From Agrobacterium larrymoorei (lineage in GTDB: Bacteria; Pseudomonadota; Alphaproteobacteria; Rhizobiales; Rhizobiaceae): 64,000 nucleotides of DNA. Both the position numbers and the translations under genes were made by a program. Location: the NCBI RefSeq assembly GCF_030819275.1, contig NZ_JAUTBL010000002.1:436501-500500 (forward strand), in the 5' to 3' direction. Positions 13,501 through 20,727 of the stretch are shown here, one piece after another (within the stretch, counting starts at the first letter, position 1; each line of letters begins with the position of its first letter). Below the pieces are notes generated by a model. The model made no database searches and had not been told where the DNA came from. It saw only the letters and a list, made by a program, of their open reading frames with translations.

Positions 13501-14679
13501 CTGTCGACGGAAACGATTGCATCGCTGTCCGCAGAGACAATTGCTGCGCTCAGCACGCTTGGCATTTCCGGTCTCTCCACCACGCAGCTTTCGGCATTCT
13601 CTCACGATCACCTCGTTACTCTTTCCACCGGCCAGATCGGCGCTTTGTCTTCGAAGCAGATCGCCAGCTTGAAGACGGCCGATCTGTCAGCGTTTTCGAC
13701 CGCCCAGATTCTTGCATTCAGCACCGGCAGCATTCCGGGGCTGACCAGTGAGCAGGTCGGGGCGCTGAGCCTCGAGCAGGTGCATGCGCTGTCAACAGCG
13801 CAGATCAACGCGCTGACCTCTGGCGCCATCGCGGGATTGACATCGCAGATGCTCGACACCTTTACGCCTGAGAGGCTGTCTGCGATCAACGCCTCCGCCA
13901 TTGCAGGCCTGTCCACCGGCTTCATCGCGGCGCTGTCGACCGGCGAAGTCGCAGGCCTCGCGACGGCTGCCATCGCCGGGCTGACGAGCAAACAGATCGC
14001 TGCCATGGCGCCCGATCAGATCGACGCCCTCTCGACGGGTCAGATTGCGGCGCTGAGCGCAGATGGCCTCGCAGGCATTTCCTCCGCGGCTATGGCGACG
14101 TTCTCGACGACCGATATCGCGGCGATCAGCACAGCTGCGATCCGCGGTCTCTCCACCGCGCTTATCTCATCCCTGACCAGCGCCGATATCGCAGTTCTCA
14201 GCCCAAGCCAGATCGGCAACTTCGGCTATAACCAGATCGTGGCACTGGGCACCGCCCAGATTGCTGCGCTGACAACCGCACAGATTGGCGGTCTCAATGC
14301 AGTTCAGGCCGCAGCGCTTGGTACCGACGACATCGCCCTTTTCTCGACCGAGGAGATCGTCGCCTTGAGCAGTGGCGCTGTCTCAGGTCTCACGACCGGC
14401 GCAATCTCGTCCCTGACCACCAGCCAGAGCGAGGCTTTGACGCCTGCGCAAGTCGGGGCTTTGACCGCCTCGCAGGTCGCTTCGCTTTCCAAGGAGAATA
14501 TTGCCAAGTTTTCGACCGAGGACATTGCCGCTTTCAGTTCCAGCGGCGTCACCGGGCTCTCCACTGAAACACTGGTCAGCCTCTCCAGTGCCCAGGTCAC
14601 GGCGCTTCTCAACACCCACATGCGCGCGCTGACATCCGATCAGGTCGCAGCCGTCATCTCCACCTACTTGGCCGCGTAA
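7549..14679 (+). CDS. giant Ser/Thr-rich octapeptide-repeat protein
   Basis: A 2376-residue protein of unknown function. From residue 7 to the end it is built from units of eight residues with consensus A-L-[ST]-[ST]-x-[QD]-[IV]-x, about 296 copies. Each octad has Leu (or Phe/Ile) at position 2 and Ile/Val at position 7, with Ser/Thr at 3 and 4. A [ST]-x-x-[QED] pattern that often caps helices recurs in each unit. I see no signal peptide, no membrane segment, no other domain and no C-terminal RTX or autotransporter signal. The N-terminus MTSIVSSLS resembles that of the flagellins (MTSILTNTS). The upstream neighbours are a GT41 glycosyltransferase and glf, and a flagellar-type box precedes the gene. 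Proteins of this kind tend to carry arbitrary database names, so I give no function. The reading frame is intact over 7.1 kb. Confidence 0.9.
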   Translation: MTSIVSSLSINQIRSLTPDQVAAWSTEDISFLTSQQIKALSSDQVAALDTEDVKAFNPSQLSAVSTNAIIGLTLAQLAVLDSISISSLTGRQVGALTAEQVEGLTSAQAEALTSSQVASMTSDQLAMMSPEDIKTFSTEDIAAISSRAIPGLTPELLAALSSEKIAAISPKAIPRLTTAQLEALSATQVKALTSLQLGALKPTQLAAFDAEDIGNLTAGAIQGLSTTAVASLSTEQISAFSTAQLTALTSAQVKALTSAQVAALSTDSIAAFTTGQIPALSSRAITGLTAEQLEKLSTAQVEAFVPLQVKALNSNQVAALTSAQIATFSTADIAAITSAAAAGLSTAILETLTTTNIAALSSAAFSKLSTDQIDALTSAQLGAITSSQVAALSSTQVAVLGSEKIQALNTSAIGSLSAKAMPGLSIEVIKAFTTDQVKGLSTAIISRLSVEQIGALSVDQVEALTASQIKVLSSSQMTALHADDIATFTEDEIAAISTRGILGVSTAAIEGLTTNQIAKLSTAAFSALSTDQLKALTSDQLKSITTIQLNALKAAQIKSLAAEDIAALTNEQIAALSTEAVANLTTAQVDNLKPSQLEALTSVQVRAMTSAQLSVLDGADINSFSTADINAISARTVVGLSADVIALLTPDRVAALATAAVAALTTEQVEALSSTQLFRLSSSQVAVMSSAQVEALKPDQVKDVWLPAEGTEKPVQIAGLSTAALAALSTKAVPGLSTGLMAALTTRQLAGLNPSAVAKLTSEQMTSLSSVQIAALSKEQVSALGSIQVGALTTASIAKLTTDQIKSLTGTALKGLSSEQVGAWSTEQVSALSPGQIAALTSTQLAGLGTEDIAVISTAAIQAFATGAVAGLSKEVIAALSSDKLAVLSTGAIATLTAEQVAALSTAQVDVLTTRQISALGSAQTAALGLEDIATFSTDDIAALSAAGLSGLSTAVIASLTSEKIAALSTGAIAALTADQVEALKTNQLAALTAKQVAALNSMQTAALSSSGLAALSADQIAALKTSAVTNLPADHISALTTAQLAVLSTSQIAAFTSSHIAALGTAQVASLSTGQIAAISTAAIAALSARQVAALKTEQVEALTSRQVASLSADQLEAFGTDDIALFSTGDIAAIGSSAIGGLSTAAVAALTTAQLAALNASAVGNLATKQVSVLSTVQIGSLTTKQIAALSADQVKVLGTGHIASLSTAQVAAFSTNGVSGLTATQMAKLTTLQAEALTAVQVGALTSAQIAVLGKENIATFSTADIGAIAPAMIGALPTETIAALSTGQIAALGTAAVAALTTGQVTALTTGQIAALSTRQVAALTSQQVAALGTDDLSALSAAALGAISGSAVAGLSTETVSKMITEDLAAISPAGIAGLTTGQIAVLSADQLKSLTAKQVAALSSRQIAALGTAGIATLDTQQIASLSKDAVLGLSAAQVSKLTTLQAEALTSDQVGALTSLQVAALSADQIKLFSSKDLAAFTSGAIAGLPTATLAALPTEAIAALSTAGVSGLTTAQVAALSVAQVGSLTTSQVGALGSRQIGVLGTAAVATLSTSQIAAMSDASIPGLSAAQISSLSTLQIEALKTSQVALLSSTQVAALGTDDLAVLSTAELAALSSSAILGLSTTALASLSADRIAVLGTTGGIQGLSTGQMASLTSAQLVGLTTAQIASLGSRQVAAISTANMPALTTAQIAALSAAGIAGLSSDQIAALNTSQVEAFNTAQVAALTSLQVSALGTDDLGTFSTVELAALTSSAVAGLSTDTLTSLSADRIATLGTASIAGLSTTQIAVLKKEQLEALTTAQIGALGSRQIAVLGTASIGALSREQIGALSTAAIAGLSSASIMALSADQVEALNPAQVGALTFTQIAAMGTDDIARFSTEDLAALTSSAISGLSTDAIALLSPDRVGAFSAGGIAGLTTLQIKAMSVDQVEAFTPTQVMALGSRQIGALSATQLRSFSTADIGAISATGIAGLSTETIASLSAETIAALSTLGISGLSTTQLSAFSHDHLVTLSTGQIGALSSKQIASLKTADLSAFSTAQILAFSTGSIPGLTSEQVGALSLEQVHALSTAQINALTSGAIAGLTSQMLDTFTPERLSAINASAIAGLSTGFIAALSTGEVAGLATAAIAGLTSKQIAAMAPDQIDALSTGQIAALSADGLAGISSAAMATFSTTDIAAISTAAIRGLSTALISSLTSADIAVLSPSQIGNFGYNQIVALGTAQIAALTTAQIGGLNAVQAAALGTDDIALFSTEEIVALSSGAVSGLTTGAISSLTTSQSEALTPAQVGALTASQVASLSKENIAKFSTEDIAAFSSSGVTGLSTETLVSLSSAQVTALLNTHMRALTSDQVAAVISTYLAA
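7567..14664 (+). repeat. in-frame tandem 24-base (octapeptide) repeat array
   Basis: The coding region is a degenerate tandem array of 24-base units. Landmark octads of the type [DE]-[IL]-x-x-F-[ST]-T recur at distances that are exact multiples of 24 bases (for example 240, 408 and 576), with one 3-base insertion near 12490. One interruption, residues 703-718 (DVWLPAEGTEKPVQIA), occupies exactly two octads. Synonymous codons differ freely between units, so the array is old at DNA level although regular at protein level. Confidence 0.88.
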
Positions 14680-14703
14680 AGTGAACTTTCAGCGGTTGTA
14701 CTC

Positions 14704-14725
14704 CCGCCCTCCGCCCGGAGGGCGG
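14704..14725 (+). terminator. strong GC hairpin after the repeat gene
   Basis: Perfect inverted repeat: CCGCCCTCCG, a two-base CC spacer, then CGGAGGGCGG, 25 bases after the stop codon. No T run follows, so it may stabilise the 3' end or terminate only weakly. Confidence 0.45.
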
Positions 14726-14744
14726 CGTCAGCGACAGCATCGGC

Positions 14745-14836
14745 CCGAAAATCGGAGGCGATTTTCGGAAAGCATGATGAGCAGATTAAGGAGATAGAGC
14801 GTCCTTTGCGCGTCCAACAGGACGCAGGCCGTTCTA
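14745..14836. repeat. rhizobial palindromic intergenic element
   Basis: Two palindromes side by side. The first is CCGAAAATC-6-GATTTTCGG (14745-14768). The second spans 14795-14836, with outer arms TAGAGCG/CGTTCTA and inner arms GCGTCC/GGACGC. Compound palindromes of this look are scattered through rhizobial intergenic regions (RIME-type elements). The family assignment is from memory of the pattern, not from a search. Confidence 0.55.
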
Positions 14837-14846
14837 TGGGAAATCC

Positions 14847-14869
14847 TCGCGCAAGCTTCGTCTTCTAGG
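14847..14869 (+). promoter_or_regulatory. flagellar-regulon box before fliF
   Basis: TCGCGCAAGC, 8 bases, then CTAGG: a full match to TCRCRCAAGS-N8-MTARS, about 50 bases before the fliF start. Confidence 0.6.
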
Positions 14870-14921
14870 GTGGCATCGGGACCAGAAGGTCTCGAACCCA
14901 TGAATGACGGTGCGGAACAGA

Positions 14922-16610
14922 ATGAATCTGTTAAATCAACTCCCTCAGGTTTTTAAAAACTTCGCGGCCCTTGGCCAGACGCGGCTTTTGGTGCTGGGTG
15001 GTGTGGGCGTTCTGTCCATGGCAATTATTCTCGCGGCAGCTCTTTATGTGAACAAACCGGCCTACGAAACGCTGTATGTTGGCCTGGAAACCATGGATCT
15101 GAACAAGATCAGTATTGCGCTTGCTGAGTCCAATGTCGATTTTCAGGTTGGCTCGGATGGAACGAGCATTCAGGTTCCAGTTGGCATGACCAGCAAGGCG
15201 CGTCTGCTGTTGGCCGAGCGCGGCCTGCCCGATAGCGCCAATGCCGGCTACGAGCTGTTCGACCATGTCGGCTCTCTCGGTCTGACCTCCTTCATGCAGG
15301 AAGTGACGCGGGTGCGCGCTCTCGAAGGCGAGATCGGCCGCTCGATCCAGCAGATCGACGGGATTGCGGCAGCCCGAGTTCACATCGTGATGCCAGAGGT
15401 CGGCAACTTCCGGCGGGGGGAACAGAAGCCCACTGCCTCCGTCATGATCCGGGCGAGCGCGTCCGCGGGCCGAAAGGCCTCTGCTTCCATTCGTCACCTT
15501 GTTGCATCCGCAGTGCCCGGCCTCGAAGTCGATGACGTGACCCTTCTTGACTCTACGGGCCAGCTTCTGGCGTCGGGCGACGATGTCAGCAATGGCGCGA
15601 TGAGCCGGTCCCTGACGCTGGCGCAGAACGTGCAGCAGGAACTTGAGGCGAAGATCGACAAGGCGCTTGCGCCCTTCCTCGGCATGGACAACTTCCGTTC
15701 GAGCGTGACCGCATCGCTCAACACCGACAGCCAGCAGATCCAGGAAACCGTCTACGATCCGAACTCCCGTGTCGAGCGTTCGGTTCGCTCGACCAAGGAA
15801 GACCAGAAGTCCCAGGAAACCCAGCAGGATTCTGCAGCCACGGTCGAGCAGAACGTGCCGCAGGCTGCACCGCAGAGCGGTGGCGGCGGTCCGAAGTCGT
15901 CCGACGAGACGGCGAAGAAGGAAGAGCAGACCAACTACGAAATCAACTCCAAGACCGTGGCGACCGTTCGCAACGGCTACTCGATCGACAAGATTTCCGT
16001 TGCCGTCGTGGTCAACAAAGGCCGCCTTGCAAAGATGATCGGCGATCCGGCCGACCAGGCCAAGATCGACGCCTATCTCGCGGAAATGCAAAAGATCGTC
16101 ACCTCCGCTGCGGGCACCTCGACCGAGCGCGGTGACGTGGTAACCATCACCGCCATGGACTTCCTCGAAACACAGCTTCTCGACGAGGCCGTCGCTGGCC
16201 CTGGTATCACCGAAGTGCTGAGCCGCAACTCTGCCGGCATCATCAACTCGCTGGCCTTCGTCGCGGTCGCCTTCCTGGTCGTCTGGCTCGGTATTCGACC
16301 GGTGGTCCGCTCCATGTCGGCAGGTGGCGCCTCTACTTCCGCGGAACTGGCGCAGGATTCGGCTGGGCTCGAACTGCCGGACTTCTCTCCGGCGATGGGA
16401 GGCGGCGCTCCCGGAGGTCTCATGGAAGGCTTCGGGGCGGACTTCGGCTTCGACAGCACCGACGATCTTCTTGGTGGCGACACGGGCGAGGGCGACTTCA
16501 ACCGCAGGGTCCGCGAAGGGCCGGAACGCAGGCTTTCGCGCATGGTGGAAATCAGCGAAGAACGCGCTGCAAAAATCCTCCGCAAATGGGCCGTGGAAAA
16601 AGCTGCATGA
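14922..16610 (+). CDS. fliF: flagellar MS-ring protein FliF
   Basis: Forms the membrane ring on which the basal body and export gate assemble. It has an N-terminal membrane segment (LLVLGGVGVLSMAIILAAAL, about residues 22-42), the conserved periplasmic ring-building region (LAERGLPDSANAGYELFD), a low-complexity Ser/Gln/Gly-rich stretch near residues 290-340, a second membrane segment near 440 (SLAFVAVAFLVVWLGI) and a C-terminal cytoplasmic tail that binds FliG (AAKILRKWAVEKAA). I prefer ATG 14922 (MNLLNQLPQ), giving 562 aa; an in-frame ATG at 14904 would add 6 residues. In relatives fliF follows the che operon; here the octapeptide-repeat gene precedes it. visN/visR follow. Confidence 0.95.
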   Translation: MNLLNQLPQVFKNFAALGQTRLLVLGGVGVLSMAIILAAALYVNKPAYETLYVGLETMDLNKISIALAESNVDFQVGSDGTSIQVPVGMTSKARLLLAERGLPDSANAGYELFDHVGSLGLTSFMQEVTRVRALEGEIGRSIQQIDGIAAARVHIVMPEVGNFRRGEQKPTASVMIRASASAGRKASASIRHLVASAVPGLEVDDVTLLDSTGQLLASGDDVSNGAMSRSLTLAQNVQQELEAKIDKALAPFLGMDNFRSSVTASLNTDSQQIQETVYDPNSRVERSVRSTKEDQKSQETQQDSAATVEQNVPQAAPQSGGGGPKSSDETAKKEEQTNYEINSKTVATVRNGYSIDKISVAVVVNKGRLAKMIGDPADQAKIDAYLAEMQKIVTSAAGTSTERGDVVTITAMDFLETQLLDEAVAGPGITEVLSRNSAGIINSLAFVAVAFLVVWLGIRPVVRSMSAGGASTSAELAQDSAGLELPDFSPAMGGGAPGGLMEGFGADFGFDSTDDLLGGDTGEGDFNRRVREGPERRLSRMVEISEERAAKILRKWAVEKAA

Positions 16611-16613
16611 TGG

Positions 16614-16646
16614 AAAAAGGCTGGATCAACTCCGGCCTTTTTCGTT
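16614..16646 (+). terminator. fliF terminator
   Basis: Arms AAAAAGGC and GCCTTTTT enclose a 13-base loop, followed by a T-rich run, starting just after the fliF stop. This is a standard Rho-independent terminator. Confidence 0.75.
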
Positions 16647-16952
16647 TATTCTAAAATTCTTGCTGTAGATGGTTGGCATATGTAATTTAGTATTTGTTCA
16701 TCAAATCGCCGATTTCAGTGGGGGATGTTGAAAAGGCGGATGTGCGCAAATACGAACGGGTATATGTTCAGGGTTGTAGTGCACGCGAAAAAGAGTGGAT
16801 AGGTCGTTACAGACGGGTACATTTCTTCAAGCGTCTCCTAGAGTATAACGATTCGGTCACCAGGAGTGTTCGTCAAAAACGGCGCTTCTGAATGGAAATG
16901 AGTTCCATCCCGTTTAGGCATCCCCGCCAGGGGAACGAGAGGGCGTAGGCTA
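16647..16952 (+). other. upstream region of visN
   Basis: About 300 bases between the fliF terminator and visN. A 65-codon open frame at 16694-16891 has no family resemblance and I do not call it. No copy of the flagellar box is present, as expected if visNR sits at the top of the hierarchy. The region presumably carries the visNR promoter, which I cannot place. Confidence 0.5.
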
Positions 16953-17684
16953 TTGAAAGTGGATGTCGATATTCGCAGGCTGTCTGCTGCGCCAACTGAA
17001 ACGATTGCGAGGCCCTTGCCCCGCAACCAACTCATTCGCAAGATTGCAGCCGCAGCGGCGGAAAGTGACATCGTCGCTGCGATGGAGCATCTGACATCCT
17101 ATGTCGGCGCTTCGCATTATCTCCTCGCCCGTGAAGACCTCCTGCAGGAGGCAAGCCTCAGCTTCATCGTCACCTCCGACTGGCCCTTCGATCTGGTGCG
17201 CAAGCTCGCCAATGAATTGACCGGGACACAGAGCCGCTCCAGCGAAATGGAGAAGTGCCTGTCCTTGCTCAGGCCGCGTCTGCTGTCGCTTCCCGACGAT
17301 GCGGTTGCGCCGGCAGGGATCGACCGCCAGTACTGGACGATTACCTTCTGCGTTGGACGAATCCGCTTCTCGTTGCTTTTGATGTTTGCCGAAGGCGTTC
17401 TGCCGGCAGAGGATCGTCTTCGTGAAGCTGGAATGCTGGCCGGTTACTTTGCAAGCTTCGGCATCGTTGAGGGCACCAAGACCGAGCGCGATATCGATCT
17501 GACCGAAAGAGAGCTTGAATGCCTCTTCTGGATTGCCGAAGGCAAGACCAGCGATGAAATGGCCATGATCCTCGGCATCTCCCGCAATACCATCAACAAC
17601 TACATCACCAGCGTCATGCGCAAGACAGCAACCAAGACCCGTTCGGAGGCCATTGCCTACGCGGTCCGCAACAACCTTGTCTGA
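16953..17684 (+). CDS. visN: LuxR-type motility master regulator VisN
   Basis: A 243-residue regulator. The C-terminal LuxR-type helix-turn-helix is clear (LTERELECLFWIAEGKTSDE then ILGISRNTINNYI, about residues 180-235); the N-terminal part is an autoinducer-binding-like domain. In Sinorhizobium and Agrobacterium VisN and VisR act as a heterodimer at the top of the flagellar and chemotaxis hierarchy and activate rem. The start is TTG with GAGGG about 12 bases upstream; a GTG two codons later is possible. visR begins 11 bases after the stop, so the pair is an operon. Confidence 0.9.
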   Translation: MKVDVDIRRLSAAPTETIARPLPRNQLIRKIAAAAAESDIVAAMEHLTSYVGASHYLLAREDLLQEASLSFIVTSDWPFDLVRKLANELTGTQSRSSEMEKCLSLLRPRLLSLPDDAVAPAGIDRQYWTITFCVGRIRFSLLLMFAEGVLPAEDRLREAGMLAGYFASFGIVEGTKTERDIDLTERELECLFWIAEGKTSDEMAMILGISRNTINNYITSVMRKTATKTRSEAIAYAVRNNLV

Positions 17685-17694
17685 AGGGCGCATC

Positions 17695-18441
17695 ATGGGT
17701 TTTGTCAAGGATTTGAGCAATGAGGGATCGGGTCACCCGATAACGCCGAAAACCGTTCCCCCGGTGACTCGCTCCGACCTGTTTCCCAAACTGGTTGCGA
17801 TGCAGAGAAGCTTAGGCGCCAAAAACTTCATCGTTCTGCGGGCCGTCGCAGCCGGATTTCCCAACAAGCGGAAGCTCTCCTGTGAACTTGAAAATCTGGG
17901 TCTGGCCGCCGGCGAACATAGCGCTCAACTGGTTCAGGTTCTCGGAGAACGTCTCCTCGATCATCTCGAATCATCCTTGCTACCCGTCGTATGGATGAGC
18001 GAGCAAGAATCGGGCTTTGCGGACCTGCCAGATGTTCCAGCCCTTCTTATTCGCCTGGACAACACCGTTCTCGGCTATTCCGGCGTCGGTTTCCCCGTGA
18101 GACTTGGGACCATGGGCAACGGCTTCGTCATCTTCTGCGGTGGAAACCTGCTGCTCGATAATGAGCTGATGCTGGAGCAACACGTTAAATCCACGCAGAT
18201 CATGATCGATCTCCTTGCCATGGATGAGCGTCGCGTCTCGCCGTCGGAGGCACTCAGCGAGCGCGAAGTCGCATGCCTGCAATTGGCAGGAGATGGCCGG
18301 ATCAGCGAAGAAATCGCAGCCAAGCTTGGTCTGTCGGTTCATACGGTCAATGCTTATCTCGGCTCCGCCACGATCAAGCTCGATTCCGTTAATCGCATCC
18401 AGGCGATCGCCAAAGCTATCCGGCTTGGTTTTATCCACTGA
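17695..18441 (+). CDS. visR: LuxR-type motility master regulator VisR
   Basis: A 248-residue partner of VisN with the same build: ligand-binding-like N-terminal half and LuxR helix-turn-helix at the C-terminus (LSEREVACLQLAGDGRISEE, then LGLSVHTVNAYLGSATIKL). ATG 17695 (MGFVKDLSNEGS) follows GAAGGGCG; a longer reading would overlap visN. The adjacent fliF and chemoreceptor genes support the identification. Confidence 0.9.
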   Translation: MGFVKDLSNEGSGHPITPKTVPPVTRSDLFPKLVAMQRSLGAKNFIVLRAVAAGFPNKRKLSCELENLGLAAGEHSAQLVQVLGERLLDHLESSLLPVVWMSEQESGFADLPDVPALLIRLDNTVLGYSGVGFPVRLGTMGNGFVIFCGGNLLLDNELMLEQHVKSTQIMIDLLAMDERRVSPSEALSEREVACLQLAGDGRISEEIAAKLGLSVHTVNAYLGSATIKLDSVNRIQAIAKAIRLGFIH

Positions 18442-18779
18442 CACGCGCCGCGATGTTCTGTCCCGCCTTTGGCGCCTCTAAGTCGCCCCGCCGGTACAGT
18501 GAGCAGAAGCGCCCGACGCTTATGCACGGCGTGGCTTGAAAAGCGCGCTGGTGACAGGCTTTATATGACGGACGCGCACCGCTCGGAATTATAGTTTTTT
18601 GATAAAAGTCATTCTTTTCCCACCCGGTCGTTATAGCTCTCGGAGACATTGCGACGTGAAATCAGCGCCTTAGAGTTGATCCGAAAGCGAGATGGGTTAG
18701 TTCAGCCTATTGTAGAATTCCCTGAATATTAATCCTTTTACTTCAAATTGCCTAAACTTGGTAGGAGTGGGGTTTAGCA
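18442..18779 (+). other. upstream region of the chemoreceptor gene
   Basis: 338 bases without a gene. It turns AT-rich toward the chemoreceptor start and ends with a good ribosome-binding site (GGAGTGGGG). I see no copy of the flagellar box, no RNA gene and no clear hairpin. Confidence 0.5.
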
Positions 18780-20633
18780 ATGGGGCGTTTCGTTTCGAGA
18801 TCCATCGTGTTTCAGATCGTATGTCTGACCATCGGTCTCATTTTCCTTGGTATCGTTGCCGTCGGTGTTTCGACCTATGTACGGTTGAAAGAAGACGTGT
18901 TGCAGACGGCTCTCATGGACACAGAGCGCGCCGTCCGCAGCATGGCAATTCTTTATGAAATGAAAGTCGGCGGCACGACTGTCGCAATCGAAAACGGAGA
19001 GCTGAAATCGGTCAGCCGCCCCAGCATCGGCACCTTGCTCGACTTCGACCTGGTGGATCGCGTCGGCATGGCCAATGGGGGCGTGGCGACCGTTTTCCAG
19101 GCGCAGGGTACGGATTTCCTTCGCATCTCGACCAGCCTGAAAAACGAAAAAGGCGAGCGCGCCGTCGGAACGAAGCTTTTGCCGGAAAGCCCAGCATTTG
19201 CAGCGATCACAAAGGGCGAATCTTACTACGGCCCCGCCACGCTGTTCGGTAGGGATTACATGGCTGGCTATATGCCGGTTCTGTCCAAAAAAGGAGCACC
19301 CGTCGGCATCCTCTTCGTCGGCGTACCCATGAACTTCTATCAGGGACATATTGACGGCTTGCGCAACATGATCCTTGTGGTCGGCGCGGCGGTCATGCTC
19401 GCTTTCGGTATTCTCGGCTACGTCCTCATCAAACGCAGCATGCGTCCCCTCGGTCATCTGACGGACGCGATCAAATCCCTGTCCCAGGGTAATCTCGAGA
19501 CTGAAATTCCCTATATGGAGCGGAAAAATGAGTTCGGCGATATCGCTCGGGCTTTGGAGGTTTTCCGCGACAATGCACGCGAGAAACTTCGCATCGAAAG
19601 TCAAAGCGCCGAAGAGCGCGCTCAGTCGGAAGCCGAACGCGCCCGCAACGACGCCGACAAGCTCAACACCGATCGTCAAATCGAATTCGCTGTGGGCCAG
19701 CTCGCAGCCGGTCTTGCGCGGCTTTCCGACGGCGATCTCACTCAGACGCTCGACGTGCCCTTCTCTGGCCGTCTCGAACAGCTCCGGGTGGACTTCAACA
19801 CCTCGCTTGCCAACCTGAAGGATGTGCTCCATCAAGTGCGGGAACGGACCTTCGTCATTCAGAACAATGGCGTCGAGATGCGCAAATCATCCAACGATCT
19901 GTCCCGCCGCACCGAATCGCAAGCCGCTTCACTGGAGCAGACCGCTGCCGCCGTCGAAGAAATCACGGTCACGGTCAAATCCTCCGCTGAACGTGCGCGC
20001 GAAGCCAACAGGGCTGTTCTTATCACGCAGGAAAGCGCCGACAGCTCCGGCACGGTGGTCAAGAACGCTGTCGACGCCATGGGTCGCATCGAGGAAGCGT
20101 CGCAGAAGATCGAGCAGATTATCGAAGTCATCGACGACATCGCCTTCCAGACCAATCTTCTCGCGTTGAATGCCGGTATCGAAGCCGCGCGTGCAGGCGA
20201 AGCGGGCAAGGGCTTTGCCGTTGTCGCGCAGGAAGTGCGTGAACTTGCCCAGCGTTCAGCCGATGCTGCCCACGAAATCAAGGCGCTGATCAACCAGTCG
20301 ACGCGGGAGGTGAATTCGGGTTCGCTTCTCGTACAGGAAGCCGGTCAGGTTCTCTCCTCGATCAGCCAGCAGATTGTTACCGTGAGCAAGCATGTCGAGA
20401 CCATTGCCACTGCTACCCATGATCAGGCCTCTGCGTTGCAGGAGGTCAACAGCTCCGTCAACCAGATGGATCAGATGACCCAACAGAACGCCGCCATGGC
20501 CGAAGAGTCGAGTGCGGCGAGCCAGATGCTCGCCGATGAGGTCGACGCGTTGCTCGGTCTTCTCCAGCGTTTCCGCATGGAACAGTCGCAGGCCGGAGCC
20601 ATGCGGCGCAGCCAGTATGGCCGGGCAGCCTGA
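18780..20633 (+). CDS. methyl-accepting chemotaxis protein with Cache-type sensor
   Basis: A 617-residue inner-membrane chemoreceptor. The first membrane segment is near residues 10-32, followed by a periplasmic Cache-type domain of about 165 residues, a second membrane segment near 198-220 ([20 protein letters not shown]), HAMP segments (about 220-330) and the cytoplasmic signalling domain with the hairpin tip [20 protein letters not shown] near residue 450-470. It would report a ligand to CheA/CheW, which are not encoded in this window. No C-terminal CheR-binding pentapeptide is evident. It lies after visNR and ends at a shared terminator with the convergent kinase gene. Confidence 0.93.
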   Translation: MGRFVSRSIVFQIVCLTIGLIFLGIVAVGVSTYVRLKEDVLQTALMDTERAVRSMAILYEMKVGGTTVAIENGELKSVSRPSIGTLLDFDLVDRVGMANGGVATVFQAQGTDFLRISTSLKNEKGERAVGTKLLPESPAFAAITKGESYYGPATLFGRDYMAGYMPVLSKKGAPVGILFVGVPMNFYQGHIDGLRNMILVVGAAVMLAFGILGYVLIKRSMRPLGHLTDAIKSLSQGNLETEIPYMERKNEFGDIARALEVFRDNAREKLRIESQSAEERAQSEAERARNDADKLNTDRQIEFAVGQLAAGLARLSDGDLTQTLDVPFSGRLEQLRVDFNTSLANLKDVLHQVRERTFVIQNNGVEMRKSSNDLSRRTESQAASLEQTAAAVEEITVTVKSSAERAREANRAVLITQESADSSGTVVKNAVDAMGRIEEASQKIEQIIEVIDDIAFQTNLLALNAGIEAARAGEAGKGFAVVAQEVRELAQRSADAAHEIKALINQSTREVNSGSLLVQEAGQVLSSISQQIVTVSKHVETIATATHDQASALQEVNSSVNQMDQMTQQNAAMAEESSAASQMLADEVDALLGLLQRFRMEQSQAGAMRRSQYGRAA

Positions 20634-20652
20634 GAAAACCGAACGATGTAAT

Positions 20653-20690
20653 GACAAAAGCCGCCCTTTGTCTGAAGGGCGGCTTTTGTC
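20653..20690. terminator. bidirectional terminator between chemoreceptor and kinase genes
   Basis: A perfect 16-base inverted repeat (GACAAAAGCCGCCCTT and its complement around a six-base loop). The A-rich and T-rich outer arms make it work in both directions, fitting the convergent genes on either side. Confidence 0.85.
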
Positions 20691-20727
20691 GTGCAGGCGC
20701 AAGGCATCCTTCATTCACTTGAGAAGA

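Noticed and set aside
7549..14679. Resemblance of LTxxQV units to TAL-effector repeats
   Set aside because: TAL repeats are 33-35 residues with a variable diresidue; here the period is 8, and there is no nuclear-localisation or activation region.
7549..14679. RTX toxin, haemagglutinin or haem-utilisation protein
   Set aside because: No GGxGxDxxx nonapeptides, no Sec signal, no two-partner or autotransporter domain and no haem-binding motif.
7549..14679. CRISPR array or non-coding tandem repeat
   Set aside because: Units are 24 bases without spacers, degenerate at DNA level and in phase with one 2376-codon frame.
16694..16891. 65-codon open frame between fliF and visN
   Set aside because: No good ribosome-binding site or recognisable domain; composition is like the surrounding intergenic DNA.
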